DNA of 64,000 nucleotides from Dipteris shenzhenensis (Eukaryota > Polypodiophyta > Polypodiopsida > Gleicheniales): the NCBI GenBank assembly GCA_047967505.1, contig CM106538.1; one strand, given 5' to 3'. Every line of letters starts with the position of its first letter. Position 1 is the first letter of the stretch. A program made the position numbers and the translations under genes. Below, in pieces: positions 56,791-64,000 of the stretch. The notes below the pieces were generated by a model. It did not search any database, had not been told where the DNA came from, and saw only the letters and a program-made list of their open reading frames with translations.

Positions 56791-58473
56791 TCAATGTTTG
56801 GGCACCTCCTCTCCCTTTGCCTTGCTCGTTTCGCTCCCCTTCCACCAGTTGATCGTCTTCTTCGCTATCGAAAACCATCTCTTCGCCTTCTCATCCCCCT
56901 CTCCCTCCTCTTCCTTATCCATATACCTCTCCATTCCCATCACCTCCGACCTCGACCTCTGATATGACGGCATCAGCAACTTCGCATCCCCACCTTGCCT
57001 CCCTATCGTCAATGCTCTCTTTAGTAGACTCGCTTGCCTCTCCAACGCACTCTTGGTTTCTCCCTCCACCCTGCTTCCTCCCTTGATCGGGCTCGGCCTG
57101 CCGCTGCTGCTGCTGGAGCGACGTGGCGCACTCCACTCCGTACTGCCCATCTCTAAATCGATCGTCGTACCTACATTGGAAATTATCGACGGGCCGACGT
57201 CGCTCGATCTTGGTTTCTGGCTTTTGGAGACTGAAAGACGAGGGGATCCTGCGTCGTTGATCCGAGAGTACGAGAGACGAGCAGGTTCATTCCTGGAGTA
57301 AGCAGAGAGGCGAGGTGGTTCGATCCTCGAAGAAGATAACCGAGGAAGATCAAACTTTGAGGTAGCAGGGGCATCGACCGTGGAACAAGACGTGCGCGGA
57401 CGGTCGATTTGCCTGGTGGAAAGACGCTCGGACTGCTGGAAGAGCTTGTGAGAGCTCAAGAAAAGCACGTCGGAAGCCATGAAATCGCTCCAACGATGCT
57501 GAAAGACAACATCCGATACGATGATCCGGTGCCCAAGACGGTGAGCTAGCTGCTCCTCGTCCTCAATTGAGAGCGAATCTGCAAGCAGAAGCGAATCCTT
57601 CCGTCCACTTCCGCAATTGCCATCCTTCCTTGCGCTCCCTGACCTGCTAACCCCACCCTCCTTCCTGCTGGTGCTGTTCGAATTGCGCCCCATCTTGAAA
57701 CTGGGCGAGCTCCCGAGCTCGCTTTCCCTCTGAACGAACAGCTGCTGCATCCTCTCGATCCCTACTTCGCTCGAATTCCTTGCAGAGGATGCCGAGGCTC
57801 CTCCAATGGAGTTCCTGGGCGTCTGCTGCTGTTGTTGCTGCGAGTTCGTCCGCTCCTCAGCAGCTCCTTTCGGGCCAGTGAACCCAGGGAAGAATTCCTC
57901 CACCATCAGCACGTCCTCCGCCTCCACCTTGTGCCGGCACAGCGGGCACGTCGAGTGATTCTCCAGCCAAGTATCCACGCATTCGAGATGGAAGCCATGC
58001 TTGCACTTGGGCAGGAGGCGCAAGGTGTCGGACTTCTCAAACCGGCACAAGCAGACGGCGCATTCGAGGCCGTCTTTGAGGCCGTGGAGGGAGGCGAAGG
58101 AGAACATGGGGAGGGCCTCGACGAGGGAGCGATCGACGCCGGAGTTGCGGCCACGGAGGAGGGCGGGGGGGGGGATGATGAGCTGATCCTGGGGCGAGGA
58201 ATTAGCTGCGAAGATACCAGCGCCGGTACGCTTACAGTGCTTGGCGTAGAGGAGGAGGAGGAAGGTGAGGGAGAACATGGTGGTGAGGACGCCGATGATG
58301 ACGGCGATGCTGGGGCGGAAGGAGGCAGCGAGGGGATCGAAGGAAGGGGGGGAGGAGAAGGGCGGGATGGGGAGGAAGGAGGGTGGCGGAGTTGGGCGGA
58401 GATGCGCCAGGAGCATGGCGGCGGAGCAGGAGGAAGAAGAAGAAGTGGGGGAAGGTGGCCACACGAAGCCCAT
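56791..58473 (-). CDS. RING-H2 finger E3 ubiquitin ligase of the ATL family, 560 aa
   Basis: An intronless ORF from the ATG at 58473, as is usual for ATLs. One transmembrane helix spans about residues 56-76 (SIAVIIGVLTTMFSLTFLLL) and is followed by basic residues. A GLD-type motif (GVDRSLVEALP) starts at about 112. A canonical RING-H2 spans 138-179: Cys138, Cys141, Cys157, His159, His162, Cys165, Cys176, Cys179, with spacing C-x2-C-x15-C-x-H-x2-H-x2-C-x10-C-x2-C, the ATL-typical LLPKC and a Trp (DTW) at the E2 face. The long Ser/Arg-rich C-terminus has repeated PRLS words and ends in a basic KTINWWKGSE segment. Known ATLs are membrane-anchored E3 ligases acting in defence, nutrient and hormone responses; the substrate cannot be inferred. 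Length and C-terminal extension resemble the longer ATL members (ATL13/ATL42-like). GC content is much higher than the surroundings. Confidence 0.93.
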   Translation of the reverse strand: MGFVWPPSPTSSSSSCSAAMLLAHLRPTPPPSFLPIPPFSSPPSFDPLAASFRPSIAVIIGVLTTMFSLTFLLLLYAKHCKRTGAGIFAANSSPQDQLIIPPPALLRGRNSGVDRSLVEALPMFSFASLHGLKDGLECAVCLCRFEKSDTLRLLPKCKHGFHLECVDTWLENHSTCPLCRHKVEAEDVLMVEEFFPGFTGPKGAAEERTNSQQQQQQTPRNSIGGASASSARNSSEVGIERMQQLFVQRESELGSSPSFKMGRNSNSTSRKEGGVSRSGSARKDGNCGSGRKDSLLLADSLSIEDEEQLAHRLGHRIIVSDVVFQHRWSDFMASDVLFLSSHKLFQQSERLSTRQIDRPRTSCSTVDAPATSKFDLPRLSSSRIEPPRLSAYSRNEPARLSYSRINDAGSPRLSVSKSQKPRSSDVGPSIISNVGTTIDLEMGSTEWSAPRRSSSSSGRPSPIKGGSRVEGETKSALERQASLLKRALTIGRQGGDAKLLMPSYQRSRSEVMGMERYMDKEEEGEGDEKAKRWFSIAKKTINWWKGSETSKAKGEEVPKH

Positions 58474-59640
58474 GTTCTCACCTACTTTCCACCCAAATTC
58501 CACACGCGCCGCGCGTGCCTACGCCGCCTTCGACCATGTGGCCAATATCGCCGCCGCCTCCGCCCATGTGGCCAATATCGCCCCCCCCTTCTTCCTCTGC
58601 CTTTACCCGTAACCGTAGCTCCCAGCCTTCCCCCTCCCCCTCGCCCTCGCCATCGCCATCGCTTCCCTTCACCCTCGCCACCTCCGTTTCCTCCTCCCCC
58701 ACTTCCTCCTCAATCGCCTCCCTTCGCAAACCAGCTTCTTCGCAAATAGACTTTCACCGCCCCATCCGCTCCCGCAATCGCCGGAATCGCACCAACGCCT
58801 ATTCTGATAACGCCCCCCCTCCCCCACCCCCCGATGCAGCGCTACCTGGCTTGCACCCGAGCGATTGGCTTTTTCCCACCCTGTCCACGGTCGAGAGAAT
58901 TGCCTGGCTTGCACAGCTTTCCTCCTCTCGCAACAAATGCACGATGGCAACCCTGCCCTGCTTCAATGATCAATCCCCTCGAGAGTTGCACACCGGGGAC
59001 GAGTTCTCCTCCTCCTCGCAACAAATGGAAGATGCCCAACTCCAACACCTTGCTCGCTTGGGTACCCTCGCTCGCTTTATTATGCAACGATCGATCCTCG
59101 ACCGTGCATAATCGCCCTGGCCTCTTGTGGGTAACTACAGGCACGGGCGGGGGAGATGAGGAGCAGAGATAATCATCGGTGGAACGTTCGTGCGGTCTAC
59201 TTAAGGCAGGGCGAGTCGGCGACTCCTTGGGCGAGCAGCTGCGGTCGAGAAGCTCGGATTCCAAGAGACAGACAGACAGAGCGCGAGGGAGAGAGAGACA
59301 GAGAAATGCAAAGCAAGGAAACAAAGGACAAGGAAAGGCTTTAAAGGAACCTCTGCTTTGTGAGTGACGATGCCACGGAGGCGCTTGCAACGTACGACAC
59401 GTCAGAGACAGCGTCCATCTGGCTGTGACGTGGGCATCACACGCCGCGCCACGCCACGGAAAGCTCCCAGGGGCGCTGACGTGGGCGGCAGGCGCTGCGC
59501 CACGTCACAGATGTTGCTGACATGGGCGGCAAAGGCGGCTGCCACGGAAGCAAGCCTTTTTGGAACGTTAGAATTGAAGGGAGCTCAGGTGATTCCCACT
59601 AAAGACTACCCACAGAGCTCGTGCTGATATTTAGAGGTTG
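58474..59640 (-). promoter_or_regulatory. GC-rich upstream region of the ATL gene
   Basis: GC-rich and low in repeats except for a 25-bp duplication at about 58535-58585 (CATGTGGCCAATATCGCC). I see no clear TATA box close to the ATG, common in GC-rich plant promoters. Open frames on the plus strand here are antisense to nothing recognisable. 59255-59305 has GACAGACAGA and GAGAGAGAGACAGAG words. Confidence 0.45.
59426..59507. promoter_or_regulatory. Cluster of three TGACGTGG (ACGT-core) octamers
   Basis: TGACGTGG occurs at 59426-59433 and 59477-59484, and its reverse complement CCACGTCA at 59500-59507. A further ACACGTCAG lies near 59396. TGACGTGG combines the bZIP (TGACG, as-1-like) and ABRE/G-box-like cores. 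It sits about 0.95-1.03 kb upstream of the ATL start codon, so it may be a distal element for it; no other gene is adjacent. Confidence 0.45.
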
Positions 59641-60480
59641 GGAGCCCGGGGGGTCCTATTCTTGATGACGCTTTCAGAGTTTCCATTTGTTTTTGAACGT
59701 TTTGAACGTTTCCCTTCAAATTGCTTCCTCACTTTCAAATCGTACTTTTACTTTGATCCCGAGATTCGCGAACCATCGCCTCCCCCATCCATCGCCCATC
59801 TCGCATTCGAATCAATCCATATAATAACTCGCCATTGGACAACTGCTATCCTTATCTGTTGTTAGTGGCCGTTCGCTGTTCCTCGTCGTTTCCTGTAATA
59901 GCGACCTTGAAAAGACTTTGCATTCACCTCACTCAAAATCACACTATCACAAGATCCATTCAATTTCCGTCACCCAAGATGCTGCTTGCATCTGATTTTA
60001 TTTTTTTCCCGTGGAAATAAAGCTTTATCACTTGATTGTTGGCTGCTGCGCATCTGCTTGCTGAAGAACGCTGTGGGTCATTTCTTCTATACTTTTTCTT
60101 TTTTCTCCACTTATTATATGTTTGAACATTTTAATCATTCGGCAAGACAGAGATTTCACCTTCCAGTACATAATTAGGGCACGAAAATATCTTACATTTT
60201 AATCATTCCGCAAGACAGAGATTCAACTTTCAATACATTGTTAGGGCAAGAACGTATCTCAAATGAGGAAACTTTTGGAAGAGAAGCCAATCAAAGAAAG
60301 CAAAGTTCACCCTCCCTCTCCTAGGCAAATTGAACACTAAGATCATCACCTAATAGAGGCAAGATCAAATTCAATCCATACAAACTTATAAGGTAGGGGT
60401 TTAAAGTAAGCCACATTGAGTTTGACAAAGAAGCACACTAGAAGGATGGTGATAATTATCTATGGGCGATGAGTTAGCAC
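59641..60480. other. Intergenic, no gene seen
   Basis: No supported coding sequence. It contains a 68-bp tandem duplication (60128-60262: TTTTAATCATTC, then CAAGACAGAGATT). Confidence 0.5.
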
Positions 60481-60481
60481 T

Positions 60482-61395
60482 TGCAAGATGTGCTTGAGGG
60501 TCAAACAAGTTTCTCTTGATGGGGATTGTAACATGAGTTTGAGTCAAGCTCATAGATCACATGAGATCAAAGACATGCTCCAAGTTGAGAACGATATGTG
60601 GGAAAATTGGGTTGGAAATTGCAACTTTGTGGATTCCTCGAAGCTAGATTCTTTAGTTCTTGTCTTCCTTTACATGGTCTAGCAAAAGAAAGTGGATCGG
60701 TATTAGCGTTGTGAGGCTAGATCATTTTCATGTGTGTTAGGTTTACGGTGGTGGTAGCGAGCCCTTTGAAGGTAGCATTGTGTATGGTACGGCTCTTCTT
60801 GATCATCAACCTGGTTAGAATTTTAGCTAGTGCATGGAGGGGGCAAATTCCTTTCAAGTTTAATAATTCTCTACTGAAGGATAACAAGCTTTTCCATCAA
60901 CCTTTTGATGGATGGGTGCAATGGTCTCACTTGAGTAAGGATTCGGTGCAAAGGTGGGAGGATTGTGCGAGTGGCCATGAATATGGTAGAAAATGGACTT
61001 CCATAAGAAGGGACACGACTAATGTAAGGCAAACTTTGGGTCCAATAGATCCAAGAGGTGCTCGAGGACAAATAGCTTCTACATTATTGGTGGAAGTTAA
61101 TGAGACCGTGAACATCGACGAGCCTTCGAGCGATGAGAAAGCAAGAATTCAAGCTAGGACTACGTGGCCTTGTATAGGAGATTGTCCATTGAAGTTTTTC
61201 TTGGATGGAATGAGGAGAAAACAATGAAGGAATTCATGTATTGAGTGAAGGATGAAAATATTTCTCACCCTAATCTTCTTGCAAATGGCTTTGTGAGGTA
61301 TCTCAGATTGATTGAAGGTCATCAAGTGGACATGAATGTATAGTTGAAAACATGGGCTGATAGGATGTTATCCATTAAGGGAATTTTGGACTAAA
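60482..61395 (+). pseudogene. Remnant of an unrecognised coding sequence
   Basis: 60730-61227 is open for 165 codons and reads protein-like (FDGWVQWSHLSKDSVQRWED, then a REDTTNVRQ-like segment and a DEPSSDEKARIQARTTW end). After the stop, a shifted frame keeps a protein-like character to about 61390 (ENISHPNLLANGFVRYLRLI). Earlier fragments at 60490-60680 also look coding. No domain is recognised. It may belong to the same repetitive family as 61951-63485. Confidence 0.3.
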
Positions 61396-61950
61396 AAAGG
61401 GCCTCATAAGGAGTGGATTAGCGAAATGGATTAAGAACTAATAAGGCTTACAAAGGATCCTGTCACCCCATATGGGGACAAAAAAGTACATCTCCCTAGG
61501 TCCTTGGTGGTCCCCAAAAGTGCACCTCCCTCTCTGAGTTGGAGGGCCCCCCCACTCTCAAAAAGTTAACTCTCTTAACAACCTTTAGGTGGTCCACATT
61601 CCCAAAAAGTATCTCGTGGGTACACCCTAGCTCAAAAATTTGAAAATTTTCAAAAGTGTCCAAAATGGCTTAAAACTCTTCAAAACTTTCCCCCAAACCA
61701 TGCCTATGCACCCAAATCACTTTTCAACATCTAAATCCTACTCTTTCTCACCGTATTCATCTTCCAATCCCACATTCATACTCCTTCTATCGTAAGCACT
61801 TTGCAACACCCAAATCCAATTTCTTCTCATCATTTTGTCCCAAACTTGCTTCCATTGATCCTATTATATCTTTCCATTGTCCCAAACTTGTTTCCATTGA
61901 TGCTATTCTATTCTTTGAACTGATCCAAGGCCTTATTTCTAAATCCCTCT

Positions 61951-63485
61951 CATGGCTCCATTGAAAGATCGCACCAACAAGCCACGAAAAAGCACTTTGC
62001 ACATCGAAGTTGCGAGTATGCCACAACTCGTCAATGTTATGGCCACAAGGTTGCCGGCAAAGATACATTAGGTCAATTACGACAACAAGAAACAAAGCAT
62101 GTCGACTTATGGAGTGTTGGTGGACTCTATCCAGTGGATCCTTTGACAGGTGCTCCACCTTTGTTTGAAAATGTGACGAGTTTGATTCAATACGTAGGTG
62201 ATGGTCTTCAAGGCTTACTAGGATATTGTAAACGCATCGGCCATTCCAATGCTGAAGCACACTTTGCGAAGGTTCACTTGTTGAGAATGGAAGGAGAGAC
62301 ATAGATACTTAGAGATACCGTGCATAACCTCCAAGAACAACTAACCCAAGAATAAAAAAAACTTGCCAACTCAGAAATTGCAAAAGAGAGGTCACAAGAG
62401 ACAATCACAAGATTAATAGAGATGAGAAGAACAAGCTGTTGAAAAAGGCTTGGTGTATCCAACAAGAGCTTGCTACTTTGACTAGGAGACTAGAAAGGAT
62501 AAAAAGAACCCCTCTAGGTTACAAGCATAGGATCAAGCCTATGCAACCAATGGAGAGCTTGGCATAGCAAGGAAACATAGAGTGAAACCTACAAGGTATG
62601 CACATTTGGACTATTTTGTAATTATGAAGCATTACTTACAAATGAGTCATTTATTTTTCTAATGTTATCATGATTTCTGCAGAAATTTTATGGAGGAGGT
62701 TATTGGGAGAAATTCCTCTGACAAACTTTGTGCCGTAAAGAGTGTAATGAAGAAGAAAGAACATGCAATATTACAAGAGGTTGCAACTAATTTAGAGAAT
62801 CTTGTAGATCCATCGAAAGTTGTCCATGCATGTGATGCTGCTGGCATTAGTAGTTGGCAAGGGTACTTAGCTGTGTATAATGTCTTCGTAAATGCACTTC
62901 GAGGTCAAGGCATTAAGAACCCTCTATTGCCGAGACCAGTATACGTTAGAAATGCAAGGAAAGAAACAAATTCTGCTGTTCAAGATTTGTTGGGTGGATT
63001 TATACACATCTCAGAAAGCATGACGTTGGAAGGCATAAACAAAACAAATGTCCAACATAGTAAAAAGAAAGGAGGACCAACTACCAAAGGGGCAAAGCAA
63101 GGACCAAGAACCTTTGAGTACACAGAGCATAATTTTGTTTTTTTAAATGTACGTAGGGTCCAAGATGCAATGGTGGAGTTTTACAACATGAAAGCATGGG
63201 GTATGTTAAAATTATATTATTTAGAGAGCTCGAATTTTTAATGAAATCTTTTCTAATCATGTAAATCTTTAATCTTTCAGATATTGTGAAGGAAAGTTAG
63301 TATTCGTTATCAAATTGGATGAGTGTGAGGTTGTAAAAGGCCACAAGTTGGAGAGGGTTAGTATTACTTTGATGAATCAAGCCCTCGGACATGCCAAAGA
63401 TAAGGAAATTAGGGAAGCTTTTAGTGTGCAATCGGAAAAGCACATTTGGTGGCTTGCCACGTTTGAACTTCCTAAAGAGACACAC
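61951..63485 (+). pseudogene. Degenerate multi-exon gene of an unrecognised repetitive family
   Basis: Protein-like blocks on the plus strand: a basic start at 61951 (MAPLKDRTNKPRKSTLHIEV); VDLWSVGGLYPVDPLTGAPP and a following block at 62107-62300; a coiled-coil-like heptad region at 62300-62500; then 62683-63210 (LENLVDPSKVVHACDAAGIS, SWQGYLAVYNVFVNALRG); then 63282-63485 (LVFVIKLDECEVVKG, HIWWLATFELP). Splice-like junctions are visible: donor AAG|GTATGC at about 62598 with acceptor TTCTGCAG at 62682, and donor GG|GTATGT at about 63208 with acceptor CTTTCAG at 63280. The last junction is out of frame and there are internal stops, so this copy is probably dead. The family is unknown to me. 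Confidence 0.4.
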
Positions 63486-63491
63486 TTATTC

Positions 63492-64000
63492 TTTTTTTTT
63501 TTGCGGTAAAAGAGTCAGTAACATTCCATTAAAGAAAAGAAAATAGAAAAGTATACAAAGTAAAGAAGAAGAGCAAGAATCTCAGTTCCATATTCTCCCT
63601 ATCATCCTAAGGTTCTCATTTTTTTCCCCAAAAAACTGAACCGCTCTTTTAACTTCCTCTATTATGACCACAGCGAGCACTCTTCCGTGATGAGGTCTGC
63701 AGTGAACCAAGTTGTTTCTCTGCTTCCACACATGCATGATCACAAAACCTCTAATCAACTGCTAGAGTTCATGTAAAGGGTTAGTCATGCTGCCCTTGTC
63801 TCCAAAAAGAGCCATTTTCCATTTGATCTTCAAGTGAATCTGAACCTTAGCAAGGCTTAGGCTGATCTGCCTCCAAATCTCTTTTGTGCAGAAGTAATCC
63901 CAAAAGAGGTGCATATGAGTCTCATTTCCTATCTTGCAGAATAAGCATACTGGAGCAACGTTTGGATTCCATTTAGCAATCCTTGCCCTCATAGGCATTT
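63492..64000 (-). mobile_element. LINE (non-LTR retrotransposon) 3' end, running off the window
   Basis: The T-run at 63492-63502 is the poly(A) tail of a minus-strand LINE. Upstream on that strand, the frame at 63998-63762 encodes a zf-RVT domain: MRARIAKWNP, VCLFCKIGNETHMHLFWDYF and CTKEIWRQIS, i.e. the C-x2-C...H-x3-F...C-x3-IW layout. The rest of the RT would lie beyond 64000. It abuts the end of the preceding decayed gene. Confidence 0.8.

Noticed and set aside
57832-58749. 305-codon plus-strand frame
   Set aside because: It is antisense to the RING-H2 gene, consists of Gly/Glu/Arg low-complexity mirror sequence, and the RING motif is clearly on the minus strand.
61787-62302. 171-codon minus-strand frame
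   Set aside because: The plus strand over the same bases gives better protein-like blocks continuing into the 62683-63485 exons, so the minus frame is a shadow.

Overview
The window looks like intergenic, repeat-dominated DNA from a land plant with a large genome. The evidence is an intronless RING-H2 E3 ligase of the plant-specific ATL family, Ty1-copia elements primed from a tRNA-iMet-like site, gypsy and LINE remnants, and long microsatellites. A run of exactly 100 N at 5836-5935 marks a scaffold gap. I cannot name the species. There are no tRNA or rRNA genes, CRISPR arrays or operons.

Layout. 123-3703 and 26073-29732 are the two arms of a large inverted duplication separated by about 22.4 kb. 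Each arm carries a small gene for a secreted cysteine-rich peptide: the left copy (409-657, minus) is intact and the right copy (29172-29406, plus) is broken by a stop and a frameshift. Between the arms lie tandem repeats, a polypurine tract ending in the gap, a decayed transposase-like ORF and a LINE scrap (6.5-8.5 kb), a GC-rich block that becomes a spectacular C-rich minisatellite (8.6-11.2 kb), a chain of nested palindromes (14.2-17.6 kb), and an isolated copia gag (22.2-23.1 kb).

29.7-38.3 kb is mostly simple and tandem repeats. 38.3-49.7 kb is a nest. Copia element B (38637-42803, minus) sits inside a gypsy integrase. Copia element A (44077-49637, plus; identical-length LTRs and a perfect 5-bp target duplication) is inserted into an otherwise open but unrecognised reading frame.

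The only confidently functional gene is the ATL-type RING-H2 protein at 56791-58473 (minus). Its GC-rich upstream region holds three copies of an ACGT-core octamer. 60.5-63.5 kb holds remnants of an unrecognised, apparently multi-exon gene family, and the window ends in the 3' end of a LINE (63492-64000, minus).

The genes do not form a pathway. The connecting theme is DNA structure: inverted duplication, nested palindromes, H-DNA/G4/Z-DNA-prone tracts and many two-copy tandem duplications. All alignments were made by eye, so identities and boundaries are approximate unless stated as exact.
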